NCBI GenBank assembly: GCA_963709395.1
Contig: CAVPWP010000013.1
Location: forward strand, 189,297-253,296
Direction of reading: 5' to 3'
DNA length: 64,000 nucleotides
Source: CAVPWP01 sp963709395
GTDB lineage: Bacteria; Pseudomonadota; Alphaproteobacteria; Rhodobacterales; Rhodobacteraceae
How positions within the stretch are numbered: the first letter of the stretch is position 1; each line of letters starts with the position of its first letter. Below the pieces are notes generated by a model. The model was not told the DNA's origin, ran no database searches, and worked only from the letters and a program-made list of their open reading frames with translations. Of the stretch, positions 44,482 to 54,865 are shown piece by piece. A program made the position numbers and the translations under genes.

Positions 44482-45950
44482 GCGCCTATGACGAGTTGAT
44501 GACCTTCCAGCGCGAGACCGAGGCCCTGGGACAGATCGCCGGACGCCTTGGCTGGGACCAGGAAACGGTCATGCCGCGCGGCGCGGCCGAGCAGCGGGCC
44601 GAGGAGATGGGCGCGATCGAAAGCGTGCTGCACGACCGCCGCACCGATCCGCGGATCGGCGACTGGCTGGCGGCCGCAAAGCCCGCCGACACCGTGGCCG
44701 AGGCGCAGCTGCGCGAGATCGGGCGCAGCTATGACCGGGCGCGCAAGGTGCCGGCCCGGCTCGCCGCCGAGATCGCGCGGGTGACCTCGATGGCGCAGGG
44801 CGTCTGGGCGCAGGCGCGGGCGGACGAGGACTATGCCGCCTTCGCGCCCACGCTCCTGAAGGTCATCACCCTGCGGCAGGAAGAGGCCGACGCTCTGGCC
44901 GGGGGCGGCGACCGCTATGACGCGCTTCTGCAGGACTACGAGCCGGGGGCGACTGCTGCCAGCATCGGCGCGATGTTCGACGCGATGCGGCCCCGGCTGG
45001 TGGCCCTGCGCGCCGCGATCCTGGGGTCGGGACACGGCGTGGCCCCCCTGAGCGGTGCGTTCGACGAAGACGGACAGATGCGGCTGACAGCCGAGCTTGC
45101 GCGCAGCTTCGGCTATGACATGGCCCACGGGCGGATCGACAAGGCGGTGCATCCGTTTTCGTCCGGCTCGGGCCTCGACGTGCGGATCACCACGCGCACG
45201 AACCCGCTCAATCCCTTCAACTGTTTCTACCCGACGATCCACGAGGTCGGCCATGGCGCCTATGAGCAGGGGGTCGACCGGGCGTTCCTTCTGACCCCGA
45301 TCGGGCGCGGCGTGTCGATGGGCGTTCACGAAAGCCAAAGCCGGATCTACGAGAACCAGCTGGGCCGCAGCCGCGCGTTCACCGGCTATCTCTACGGCCG
45401 GATGCGCGCGGTCTTCGGCGATTTCGGCGTCGCGGATGCGGACGCCTTCCACGCCACGGTCAACCGGGTGCATCCCGGCTTCATCCGGACCGAGGCGGAC
45501 GAGGTGCACTACAACCTGCACATCCTGATGCGCTTCGACCTCGAGCGCGCGCTGATCTCCGGGGACCTGACCGTGGGTGACCTGCCGGGGGCCTGGAACG
45601 ACCGCTTCGCCGTCGATTTCGGCGAGATCGTCGACCGCCCCTCGCACGGCTGCCTTCAGGACGTGCACTGGTCGGTGGGCCTTTTCGGCTATTTCCCCAC
45701 CTATTCGCTGGGCAATGTCTACGCGGGCTGCCTGCACGCGGCGCTTCGTCGGGACATTCCCGACCTCGACGCGCAGCTGGCGACTGGCGACACATCCGCC
45801 GCGACCGGCTGGCTGCGCGACAAGGTGCAGCGGTTCGGCGCATTGCGCACACCCGACGAGACCATCCGCCACGCCACGGGCGAGGCGCCGTCGGTCGAGC
45901 CGCTTCTCGACTATCTCGAGGCCAAGTTCGGGGCGATCTACGGGGTTTGA
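44478..45950 (+). CDS. M32 family metallocarboxypeptidase
   Basis: 490 residues of the thermostable carboxypeptidase (Taq/Pfu) family. Zinc-binding motif is PTIHEVGHGAYEQG (HExxH-type HEVGH), with SMGVHESQSRIYENQLGRSR supplying the third ligand and HPGFIRTEADEVHYNLHILM as the substrate helix. Cytoplasmic; removes C-terminal residues with broad specificity. Coupled to ctaA through overlapping stop and start. Confidence 0.92.
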   Translation: MSAYDELMTFQRETEALGQIAGRLGWDQETVMPRGAAEQRAEEMGAIESVLHDRRTDPRIGDWLAAAKPADTVAEAQLREIGRSYDRARKVPARLAAEIARVTSMAQGVWAQARADEDYAAFAPTLLKVITLRQEEADALAGGGDRYDALLQDYEPGATAASIGAMFDAMRPRLVALRAAILGSGHGVAPLSGAFDEDGQMRLTAELARSFGYDMAHGRIDKAVHPFSSGSGLDVRITTRTNPLNPFNCFYPTIHEVGHGAYEQGVDRAFLLTPIGRGVSMGVHESQSRIYENQLGRSRAFTGYLYGRMRAVFGDFGVADADAFHATVNRVHPGFIRTEADEVHYNLHILMRFDLERALISGDLTVGDLPGAWNDRFAVDFGEIVDRPSHGCLQDVHWSVGLFGYFPTYSLGNVYAGCLHAALRRDIPDLDAQLATGDTSAATGWLRDKVQRFGALRTPDETIRHATGEAPSVEPLLDYLEAKFGAIYGV

Positions 45951-45960
45951 TACCCGCGCG

Positions 45961-46747
45961 TCACTGCGGCCATTTCGGGTGCCGTTTCTCGAGGAAGGCC
46001 CCGATCCCTTCGGCGGTGTCGGGATGCAGCATGTTCTCGACCATGACCTGCCCGGTGATAGGCGTAGGCCTGCGTCAGCGGCATCTCGAGCTGGTCGTAG
46101 AAGGCGCGCTTGCCGATCTTCACGGCGCTGCCCAGCTTGGCTGCGATGGCGTCGGCCAGTTCGTCGGTTTCGCGGCGCAACTCGGCGTCGGGGACGGCGC
46201 GGTTGACAAGGCCAAGCTCGACCGCGCGGTCGGCCGACACGAAGGCGCCCGTGGTTAGAAGTTCGAACGCCTTCTTGCGCGGGATGTTGCGGCTGAGCGC
46301 CACCATGGGGGTCGAGCAGAAAAGCCCGATGTTCACCCCGTTCACGCCGAAGCGCGCCGTGTCGGCGGCGACGGCCAGATCGCAGGTCGCCACAAGCTGG
46401 CATCCGGCAGCGGTGGCCAGACCCTGCACCTCGGCGATGACGGGCTGGGGCAGGGCGACGATGGTCTGCATGACCTCGGCGCAGGCATTGAAAAGCTCGG
46501 CGAAACGCGCCGCACCGCCGTCATCCTCGGCCCGGGCCGCGGTCATTTCGGCCAGGTCGTGACCCGCGCAGAAGGCGCGCCCGGTGGCGGCAAGGATCAC
46601 CACGCGGATCGAAGGATCGTCGGCCACGGTGTCGAGCGCGGATTTCAGGGCCCCGAGCATCGCCTCGCTCAGCGCGTTGAGCTTGTCGGGCCGGTTCAGC
46701 GTCAGGCGCGCGATCGCGCCCCGGTCTTCGCGGATCACCAGTGTCAT
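45961..46747 (-). CDS. Enoyl-CoA hydratase/isomerase family (apparent +1 frameshift near 46055-46062)
   Basis: Crotonase fold: RLTLNRPDKLNALSEAML, oxyanion-hole AAGRAFCAGHDLAEM-like AFCAGHDLAEMTAA and QGLATAAGCQLVATCDLAVA. Near the C-terminus, after EMPLTQAYAY, the frame goes wrong; removing one base restores TGQVMVENMLHPDTAEGIGA and a final EKRHPKWPQ with stop at 45961. The corrected length is 261 residues. Exact substrate unknown; fatty-acid beta-oxidation is the usual role. Convergent with the M32 gene. Confidence 0.85.
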
Positions 46748-46805
46748 CTTGCCCTCCCGTTCGGCCTGGGCGAAGTCTAGGCCGCGAACGGGACGGGGGA
46801 AAGCG

Positions 46806-47234
46806 ATGGACGTGAAGATGACGGCGGCGGATCTGCAGGCCTTCATGACCGACGCCTTTCCCCAGGTCTCTGACACCTACCTCGTCGAGGAGGTCGGGCC
46901 GATGCGGCTGCGGGTGCGGATGCCTGTGGACGACGGGCACCTGCGGCCGGGCGGCACCGTCTCCGGACCGGCGATGTTCGCATTGGCCGACGTCGGGATG
47001 TACCTTGCGGTGCTTGCGATGATCGGACCCGAGGCGCTCGCGGTCACCACAAGTTGCCACATCGACTTCATGCGCAAACCCGCTGCAGGGCGCGACCTTC
47101 TGGCCGAGGCCCGCGTGCTCAAGCTCGGCCGCGCGCTGGCCGTGGGCGACGTGATGATCTGGTCCGAGGGCACCGACGACCCGGTGGCCCGGGCCAGCCT
47201 GACCTATTCGATCCCGCCCCGGCGCGCCTCATAG
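46806..47234 (+). CDS. PaaI-family thioesterase
   Basis: 142 residues of the hot-dog fold. The substrate-side signature is LRPGGTVSGPAMFALADVGM with the acidic residue in ALADVG, followed by TTSCHIDFMRKPAAGRDL. Probably hydrolyses an acyl-CoA; the specific acyl group is not predictable. Divergent from the enoyl-CoA hydratase gene; overlaps the end of the Lrp gene by six bases. Confidence 0.83.
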   Translation: MDVKMTAADLQAFMTDAFPQVSDTYLVEEVGPMRLRVRMPVDDGHLRPGGTVSGPAMFALADVGMYLAVLAMIGPEALAVTTSCHIDFMRKPAAGRDLLAEARVLKLGRALAVGDVMIWSEGTDDPVARASLTYSIPPRRAS

Positions 47235-47684
47235 CGGCAAGGCGGTCGTTTCCTTCAACTCCTCCATCACGAAGCTGGCCGAGACGTCGGTCATCTCGAC
47301 CCGCCGGATCAGCCGCTGGTAGAGCGTGTCATAGGCGGCGACATCGGCCACGCGGGCGCGGATGAGGTAGTCGAGGTCGCCGGTCATGCGGTAGGCCCCC
47401 TGGATCTCGGGCATCTCGCGCGTGGCGCGGGCGAATTTCTCAAGCCAGTCGGGGTCATGGCTGCGGGTGCGCACGAAGATGAAGACGCTGAGGCCAAGGT
47501 CCAGCTTCGCCGCGTCCAGAACCGCGACCCGGGCGCGGATGATCCCCGCCTCGTCCAGCGCCCGGACGCGCCGCCAGACGGCATTGCGCGAAAGGCCCAC
47601 ACGGTCGCCGATATCCTCAAGCCCAAGCGATGCATCGACTTGCAGCACGCCAAGGATTCGGCGGTCGATTTCATCAAGTATCAC
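47229..47684 (-). CDS. Lrp/AsnC family transcriptional regulator
   Basis: 151 residues. Winged helix: MILDEIDRRILGVLQVDASL and IGDRVGLSRNAVWRRVRALD. The RAM ligand domain reads VFIFVRTRSHDPDWLEKF and AYRMTGDLDYLIRARVADV. Regulates amino-acid metabolism in general; the effector and targets here cannot be told. The nearby DUF6356 gene and others give no clear clue. Confidence 0.88.
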   Translation of the reverse strand: MILDEIDRRILGVLQVDASLGLEDIGDRVGLSRNAVWRRVRALDEAGIIRARVAVLDAAKLDLGLSVFIFVRTRSHDPDWLEKFARATREMPEIQGAYRMTGDLDYLIRARVADVAAYDTLYQRLIRRVEMTDVSASFVMEELKETTALPL

Positions 47685-47835
47685 AAGAAACGTTCCGTTT
47701 GTGGGAAGATTTCGCGAGAATGTAGCAGTCTGTCACAAGAAATGGGAGCACTTCTCGCCCTCGGAGTGCCAATCTTGTTCACGCCATCACTCGGCCACCA
47801 CTCACGGACTCAAGGCAACAACAGGCAGGCAGACC

Positions 47836-48042
47836 ATGTTGAACAGGCTCTTTCTCGATCACCCCCAAAGCGTTGGCGAAAGCTATGGGCAGCACGCCCG
47901 GTTCGCCTTCGGGTTCTCGATGCGGCTTTTCGGGGCGGCGTTCGCGGCGCTGGTGCACGCGATCCTGCCCTGGACCTTCGAGAAGACGGCAAGCAGGATC
48001 GTCGCCGAGCTCTACACGCGCACCCATAACCGCGGCCGCTGA
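47836..48042 (+). CDS. DUF6356 family small protein
   Basis: 68 residues: MLNRLFLDHPQSVGESYGQH then RFAFGFSMRLFGAAFAALVH, an amphipathic or membrane-associated helix, and a Cys-free polar end. This is the DUF6356 pattern of alphaproteobacteria. ATG 47836 follows GGCAGG. Function unknown. Confidence 0.75.
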   Translation: MLNRLFLDHPQSVGESYGQHARFAFGFSMRLFGAAFAALVHAILPWTFEKTASRIVAELYTRTHNRGR

Positions 48043-48259
48043 TGCGCGATGTTGCGGCCCTTGGGGTGGTTCAGGACCATCGCGAGGTGCGGCGCGTCAC
48101 AACTGGAAGCGACCTGAGGCCGAGCGATAGACCGAAGCTGCAAAGAAGGCGCTGCGCTTGTCGCCGCCGGTGACGGCGGGATCGCGGCAATGTCCAGGGA
48201 ATGCATGACTGTCCCGCGGAAGGACAACAGAACCGTCCCAAGCGCCGACGTCTCGGCGG

Positions 48260-48799
48260 CTACCAATAGTCGGGACTGTCGAATGCGGCGACACAGGATG
48301 ACGGGCCGGTGAGCCGATCGAGCGGCCGGTCGGTCAGCGACTGGCCGAGCCAGCCATGCGGGTGGCTGAGGGCCCGTGGCGGACGGGCCTGATCCTCGGT
48401 GATCGGCACGAATCCGACCCTGCGATAGTAGTCGGGGTCGCCATAGGTGATCGCCACATCGACACCGCGTTTGCGAAGCTCGTTCAGGCCATGGGTCAAC
48501 AACTTCTGCCCGATGCCCTGCTTCTGCCGGTCGGGCGCGACCGCCACGGGTCCCAGCAAGAATATCTCGCGGTCGTCCTGCGGGTAGGTCAGGCGCGAAA
48601 AGGCGATACCGCCGGCAAGGGCGCCGTCTTCCCAGGCGGTGAAGACAAAGAGGTCCTTGTCCGGCGTCGTCGCGATGAGGTTCCGGACAAGCGTTCCGAT
48701 CAGGCGGCCCTCGTCCGCGCCTTCCGAGGCGGTGAAGGTGGACGTGAAGAGACCGATGATCTCTTCGGCCTGGCTCTTGAACTCAGAAGAAAAGATCAT
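48260..48799 (-). CDS. GNAT-family N-acetyltransferase (YhbS-like)
   Basis: 179 residues. The acetyl-CoA motif A is LLGPVAVAPDRQKQGIGQKL (Q/RxxGxG/A pyrophosphate loop), followed by ITYGDPDYYRRVGFVPITED, which is the YhbS/COG3153 signature. ATG 48799. Role unknown; YhbS homologues have been linked to small-molecule acetylation. Confidence 0.83.
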   Translation of the reverse strand: MIFSSEFKSQAEEIIGLFTSTFTASEGADEGRLIGTLVRNLIATTPDKDLFVFTAWEDGALAGGIAFSRLTYPQDDREIFLLGPVAVAPDRQKQGIGQKLLTHGLNELRKRGVDVAITYGDPDYYRRVGFVPITEDQARPPRALSHPHGWLGQSLTDRPLDRLTGPSSCVAAFDSPDYW

Positions 48800-48902
48800 G
48801 TCGCCGGTGTCCCTTCGCCGATACGGTTGCATCGCGCCGGGGCCGGAGGGTGAAGGCGGCCCCTACAAGGGCCGTCCTCCGTGTCAGTGGCGCGCCATAA
48901 GG

Positions 48903-50115
48903 TCAGCCGAGGGCCTTGTTGAGGTTCTCGTCGACCTTCTCGAGGAAGCCCATTGTCGTCAGCCATTTCTGATCTGGCCCGACCAGAAGTGCCAGATCCT
49001 TGGTCATGTCGCCGGATTCGACCGTCTCGACCACTACCCTCTCGAGCGTCTCGGCGAACCGGCCGAGTTCCGCGTTGCCGTCGAGCTTGGCGCGGTGCTT
49101 GAGGCCCGCCGGTCCAGGCGAAGATCGACGCGATCGAGTTGGTCGAGGTCTCCTTGCCTGCCTGGTGCTGGCGGTAGTGGCGGGTGACGGTGCCATGCGC
49201 CGCCTCGGCCTCGACGATCTTGCCGTCGGGCGTCATCAGCTGCGAGGTCATGAGGCCAAGCGAGCCAAAGCCCTGCGCCACGGTGTCGGACTGCACGTCG
49301 CCGTCGTAGTTCTTGCAGGCCCAGACATAGCCGCCCGACCATTTCATCGCGGCGGCCACCATGTCGTCGATCAGCCGGTGTTCATAGGTAATGCCGGCGG
49401 CCTTGAACTTGTCGGCGAACTCGGCGTCGAAGATCTCCTGGAAGATGTCCTTGAAGCGGCCGTCATAGGCCTTGAGGATCGTGTTCTTCGTGGAGAGGTA
49501 GACCGGGTACTTGCGCCCCAGGCCGTAGTTCATCGAGGCGCGGGCGAAATCGCGGATCGAGTCGTCGAGGTTGTACATCGCCATGGCGATGCCCGAACCC
49601 GGCGACTGGAACACCTCGTGTTCGATCGTCTCGCCGTCGTCGCCCACGAACTTGATGGTCAGCCGACCCTTGCCGGGAAAGCGGAAGTCGGTGGCGCGGT
49701 ACTGGTCGCCGAAGGCATGGCGGCCGACGACGATGGGCTGGGTCCAGCCGGGCACGAGGCGCGGCACGTTCTTGCAGATGATCGGCTCACGGAAGATCAC
49801 GCCGCCCAGGATGTTGCGGATCGTCCCGTTGGGCGACCGCCACATCTTCTTGAGACCGAATTCCTCGACCCGCGCTTCGTCGGGGGTGATGGTCGCGCAT
49901 TTGACGGCGACGCCCACTTCGCGGGTCTTCTCGGCCGCGTCGATGGTGATCTGGTCGTCGGTGCGGTCGCGTTCCTCGATGCCGAGGTCGTAGTAAAGCA
50001 GATCGACGTCGAGATAGGGCAGGATCAGCTTCTTCTTGATGAAGTCCCAGATGATCCGGGTCATCTCGTCCCCGTCCATCTCGACGATGGGGTTTTCGAC
50101 TTTGATCTTCGACAT
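48903..50115 (-). CDS. icd: NADP-dependent isocitrate dehydrogenase (apparent +1 frameshift near 49105-49107)
   Basis: The eukaryote-like homodimeric IDH type used in alphaproteobacteria. It starts MSKIKVENPIVEMDGDEMTR, with the substrate-binding ICKNVPRLVPGWTQPIVVGR and metal-site Asp in HRLIDDMVAAAMKWSGGYVW. At the minus-strand ggcgggcctc the frame slips; deleting one G joins IFAWTGG to LKHRAKLDGNAELGRF and gives a natural end DENLNKALG. The corrected length is 403 residues, normal. A perfect inverted repeat lies about 72 bp upstream of the ATG. Confidence 0.94.
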
Positions 50116-50186
50116 GGGAGGCTCCCGCGGGTTTCAGGTGAATCGGTTGGCCGTCACATAGCCGATCGCGGGGCGGTGCGAAAGTG

Positions 50187-50206
50187 CGGTATACGAGTGT
50201 ATACCG
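50187..50206. promoter_or_regulatory. Perfect inverted repeat upstream of icd (candidate operator)
   Basis: CGGTATAC-GAGT-GTATACCG is an exact 8-bp inverted repeat with a 4-bp centre, located 72-91 bp before the icd ATG. This is the layout of a dimeric repressor site rather than a terminator. The cognate regulator is unknown. Confidence 0.45.
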
Positions 50207-50231
50207 ATTTTCTTCCTTGGGAGTTGAGACC

Positions 50232-50245
50232 GGGGGCCAGCCCCC
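50232..50245. other. GC hairpin between icd and hydrolase genes
   Basis: GGGGGC-CA-GCCCCC forms a tight stem, followed by GGACCCCCGGGATACTTGG. This GC-rich hairpin phrase recurs between genes in many Rhodobacteraceae. No T-run, so termination is uncertain. Confidence 0.35.
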
Positions 50246-50294
50246 GGACCCCCGGGATACTTGGCCCAGGAAGAAAGCCGACTTTGCCGCGCTC

Positions 50295-50948
50295 CTAGCG
50301 CGAGGTTTCGCCCAGCCGGCGGCTGACGTAATCGGTCACCAACTCCATGAGGGTGTCCATATGGGGATCCTCGAAGAAGTGGCCCGCACCCTCGACCTCT
50401 TCGTGGGTGATGGTGATGCCCTTCTGCTCGTGCAGCTTCTCGACCAGCGACCGGGTGTCCTTGGGCGGGGCCACGCGGTCGGCCAGGCCATTGATCACGA
50501 GGCCCGAGGCCGGGCAGGGCGCGAGGAAGCTGAAGTCGTACATGTTCGCAGGCGGCGAGACGCTGACAAACCCGGTGATCTCGGGCCGGCGCATGAGAAG
50601 CTGCATTCCGATCCAGGCCCCGAACGAGAACCCCGCGACCCAGCAATGCTTGGAGTTCTGGTTCATCGACTGAAGGTAATCGAGCGCCGAGGCCGCATCG
50701 CTAAGCTCGCCGATGCCCTGGTCGTATTCGCCCTGGCTACGGCCGACGCCGCGGAAATTGAACCGCAGGACCGTAAAGCCCATCTTGTAGAAGGCGTAGT
50801 GCAGATTGTAGACGACGCGATTGTTCATGGTGCCGCCGAACTGCGGATGCGGGTGCAGCACGATGGCGATGGGCGCGTCCTTCTGCTTCTGCGGGTGATA
50901 GCGTCCTTCGAGCCGCCCTTCCGGGCCGGGAAAGATAACCTCGGGCAT
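50295..50948 (-). CDS. Alpha/beta-hydrolase (COG2945-like)
   Basis: 217 residues starting MPEVIFPGPEGRLEGRYHP. Core motifs: AIVLHPHPQFGGTMNNRVVY, FNFRGVGRSQGEYDQG, nucleophile in VAGFSFGAWIGMQLLMRRPE, and acid/His in LADRVAPP and VEGAGHFFEDP. This small family is regularly found next to iscR-suf in Rhodobacterales. It is divergent from iscR, sharing a promoter region with an Irr box. Substrate unknown. Confidence 0.82.
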   Translation of the reverse strand: MPEVIFPGPEGRLEGRYHPQKQKDAPIAIVLHPHPQFGGTMNNRVVYNLHYAFYKMGFTVLRFNFRGVGRSQGEYDQGIGELSDAASALDYLQSMNQNSKHCWVAGFSFGAWIGMQLLMRRPEITGFVSVSPPANMYDFSFLAPCPASGLVINGLADRVAPPKDTRSLVEKLHEQKGITITHEEVEGAGHFFEDPHMDTLMELVTDYVSRRLGETSR

Positions 50949-51022
50949 GTTTCCCCTTGTGTGTCCTTCGACGCCCGCCTGGCCGAGGTCCGAGCGCAAT
51001 CTTGACGAAATCGCTCAGGGTC

Positions 51023-51039
51023 TTTAGAACCATTCTAAA
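51023..51039. promoter_or_regulatory. Irr box (iron control element) in the hydrolase/iscR-suf promoter
   Basis: TTTAGAA-CCA-TTCTAAA is a perfect inverted repeat and an exact match to the Irr/ICE consensus TTTAGAA-N3-TTCTAAA. It is 86 bp before the iscR ATG and 74 bp before the hydrolase ATG, so it could serve both genes. It indicates iron control of Fe-S assembly. Confidence 0.85.
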
Positions 51040-51125
51040 AGGGGCTGCGGGCACCGTCTTTCAGTGCTATGCACCTAAGGTCCGTCGCCCCGGGCGTCAA
51101 TGAAATCCTGCAAAGGCGTGCATCC

Positions 51126-51587
51126 ATGAAGCTGAGCACCAAAGGCCGCTATGCCATGGTGGCGCTGACCGACCTTGCCCTCGACGCCCCGGGCGCCGTG
51201 GTGTCGCTGTCGGATCTGTCGGCGCGGCAGAAGATTTCGCTCACCTACCTTGAGCAGCTTTTCGTGCGCCTGCGCCGCGCGGGGCTGGTCGAAAGCGTGC
51301 GCGGGCCGGGCGGCGGCTACCGCCTTGCGCGGGCGGCGGCGGACATCCGGGTGTCCGACGTGCTCGAGGCGGTCGACGAGACGGTGAGCGCGATGCACAC
51401 CGGGGCAGGGGCCTCGGGCGCGGTGTCGGGCAGCCGGGCGCAATCGCTGACCAACCGGCTGTGGGAGGGGCTGTCGGCCCATGTCTACGTCTACCTGCAC
51501 CAGACGCGGCTGTCGGACATCGCGGGCAACGAGCTTGCGCCCTGTCCCGCAGTGCCGTCGATCCTGACGGTGGTCGACGATGGCTGA
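51126..51587 (+). CDS. iscR: IscR-type Rrf2 regulator lacking the canonical cluster cysteines
   Basis: 153 residues. The winged helix reads MKLSTKGRYAMVALTDLALD and RQKISLTYLEQLFVRLRRAG, then RGPGGGYRLARA. E. coli IscR binds [2Fe-2S] with three cysteines (92, 98, 104) and His107. Here that segment (HTGAGASGAVSGSRAQS) has none; the only Cys is Cys140 near the C-terminus. R. sphaeroides IscR is known to use an unusual cluster ligation with a single Cys, so this is probably the same type. First gene of the suf operon; its stop overlaps the desulfurase ATG. Confidence 0.92.
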   Translation: MKLSTKGRYAMVALTDLALDAPGAVVSLSDLSARQKISLTYLEQLFVRLRRAGLVESVRGPGGGYRLARAAADIRVSDVLEAVDETVSAMHTGAGASGAVSGSRAQSLTNRLWEGLSAHVYVYLHQTRLSDIAGNELAPCPAVPSILTVVDDG

Positions 51588-52641
51588 GCGGGCTTATCTC
51601 GACTGGAATGCCACCGCGCCGCTGCGCCCCGAGGCGCGGGCGGCGATGATCGCGGCGATGGATGTCGTGGGCAATCCGTCCTCGGTCCATGCAGAGGGCC
51701 GGGCCGCGAAGGCGCTGGTAGAGCGCGCCCGAGCAGAGGTGGCGGAAGCCGTCGGATGTCAGCCCGCCGAGGTGGTCTTTACCAGCGGCGCGACCGAGGC
51801 GGCGTCGGTTCTGACGGCGGGCGACGGGGCCGTACTGGTCGACCCGACCGCCCACGATGCGCTCTGGAGCCACGCGCGCGAGGGCGGCGGCGACGGTCCT
51901 GTCACGCTGGCCATGGGGATCGCCAATTCGGAAACCGGGATCGTGACCGCGCCGCCTGCGCGCACCGAAGACGGCTTCGTGCACGCCGGGCAGCGGGTGG
52001 ACCGGCTTCTCCTCGACATCACGCAGGCCGTTGGACGCCTCCCGTTTTCCTTCGCCTGGAGCGGGGCCGATCTGGCGGTGCTGTCGGCGCACAAGCTGGG
52101 CGGCCCGAAAGGCGTGGGCGCGCTGATCGTGCGGCGGGGCCTCGATATGCCGGCGCTTCTGACCGGCGGCGGGCAGGAGATGGGGCGTCGGTCGGGAACC
52201 GAGAACGTGATCGGCATCGCTGGATTCGGCGCGGCGATCACGGCGGCGATGCGCGATCTTGACGCCGGGATCTGGAACGAGGTCGAGCAACTTAGAAATA
52301 TTCTAGAAATAACTCTGGCCTCCCCGGCCAAAGAGACTATTTTTGTCGGGAATGAGTCGGCCCGCCTTCCGAACACCGCGTGTTTCGCCACGCCGGGCTG
52401 GAAGGGCGAGACGCAGGTGATGCAGATGGATCTGGCAGGCTACGCGATTTCGGCGGGTTCGGCCTGTTCCAGCGGCAAGGTCAGGGCCAGCCGCGTGTTG
52501 AAGGCGATGGGCCTTGATGACCGCACCGCCGCCTCGGCGATCCGCGTGTCCCTCGGTCCGACGACGACGGAAGCGCAGGTGCGCGGGTTCGCGGACGCCT
52601 GGCTGCGCGAATATGAACGGTTCCGCCGCAAGGCGGCATGA
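51580..52641 (+). CDS. Class I (NifS/IscS-like) cysteine desulfurase
   Basis: 353 residues. Pyridoxal-phosphate enzyme that extracts sulfur from cysteine. PLP Lys is in LSAHKLGGPKGVGALI; the persulfide Cys lies in the flexible loop SAGSACSSGKVRASRVLKAMG, the class I pattern. It overlaps iscR by eight bases and is followed by sufB. A second, class II enzyme (SufS) is at the end of the operon. An AT-rich Irr-like sequence lies inside the gene near 52292. Confidence 0.9.
   Translation: MAERAYLDWNATAPLRPEARAAMIAAMDVVGNPSSVHAEGRAAKALVERARAEVAEAVGCQPAEVVFTSGATEAASVLTAGDGAVLVDPTAHDALWSHAREGGGDGPVTLAMGIANSETGIVTAPPARTEDGFVHAGQRVDRLLLDITQAVGRLPFSFAWSGADLAVLSAHKLGGPKGVGALIVRRGLDMPALLTGGGQEMGRRSGTENVIGIAGFGAAITAAMRDLDAGIWNEVEQLRNILEITLASPAKETIFVGNESARLPNTACFATPGWKGETQVMQMDLAGYAISAGSACSSGKVRASRVLKAMGLDDRTAASAIRVSLGPTTTEAQVRGFADAWLREYERFRRKAA
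52292..52307. promoter_or_regulatory. Irr-box-like sequence inside the cysteine desulfurase gene
   Basis: TTAGAA-ATA-TTCTA-GA resembles the Irr consensus (arms match at 11 of 14 positions) and lies in a conspicuously AT-rich stretch within coding sequence. It could be a second Irr site reducing transcription into sufB, or a coincidence. Low confidence. Confidence 0.35.
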
Positions 52642-52660
52642 CAAGAGGAGTTCGGCAAGG

Positions 52661-54183
<1,523 letters not shown>

Positions 54184-54184
<1 letters not shown>

Positions 54185-54498
54185 TGACGGGCGAAGGGCA
54201 CGACCGGAAGCCGCGTTCGCTGCGGGCGGGCTACGGGCACTACTGGCGGCTTCTGCCCGAGACGCAGGCGCTGACCATGGTGCTCCTTGGTCTTGCGACC
54301 GTGTTCGCCATCGCGCTGGCCCATGACGAGATCGTGCACGCCATGGTCGAGGCCGGCTGGATCGTCGAATCCCGCCGCGAACTCGTCGAAATTCTGTTCG
54401 GCATCGTGACCTTCGCGGCGTGGAGCTTGTTGACGCTTGCCTTCGCGGCTTTGATCCGGGGCGGGCTGCAGGGGACCGAGCCGGGAAACGGACGCTGA
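54184..54498 (+). CDS. Small membrane protein in the suf operon
   Basis: 104 residues with two helices (ALTMVLLGLATVFAIALA and ILFGIVTFAAWSLLTLAFAA). Its ATG overlaps the sufB stop (TGATG). Unknown family; constant location in the suf operon of related species suggests an accessory, perhaps membrane-anchoring, function. Confidence 0.6.
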
Positions 54499-54553
54499 CC
54501 GACAACGCGTCCGAATGATTTGCCGGCATGATCCGCCGGTCAGGAGCCTCAGC

Positions 54554-54865
54554 ATGATCGTGACCACGACCCCCAGCATCGAAGGACGCCGCATCACGGC
54601 CTACCACGGTATCGTGGTGGGCGAGGCGATTCTGGGCGCCAACGTGTTCCGGGACATCTTCGCCGGGATCACGGACATCATCGGCGGACGGTCGGGCGCC
54701 TACGAGGTCGAGCTGGGCCGCGCACGGGAAATCGCGCTGTCCGAGCTTGGGGACCGCGCGCGCGACCTGGGCGGCAACGCGGTCGTCGGTGTCGACCTTG
54801 ACTACGAGGTGATCAACAACATGCTGATGGTCTCGGCGTCCGGAACCTCGGTGACGGTGGAGTGA
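54554..54865 (+). CDS. YbjQ/UPF0145 family protein
   Basis: 103 residues: MIVTTTPSIEGRRITAYHGI, VVGEAILGANVFRDIFAGI, GGRSGAYEVELGRAREIALS and NAVVGVDLDYEVINN. These are the UPF0145 ('heavy-metal-binding') landmarks, a pentameric fold with no conserved Cys here. ATG 54554. Function unknown. Confidence 0.85.
   Translation: MIVTTTPSIEGRRITAYHGIVVGEAILGANVFRDIFAGITDIIGGRSGAYEVELGRAREIALSELGDRARDLGGNAVVGVDLDYEVINNMLMVSASGTSVTVE

Noticed and set aside
50232..50245. GGGGGC-CA-GCCCCC as a terminator of icd or the hydrolase
   Set aside because: It lies upstream of icd, after the end of the leftward-transcribed hydrolase, and lacks a T-run; it is more probably a dispersed intergenic hairpin.
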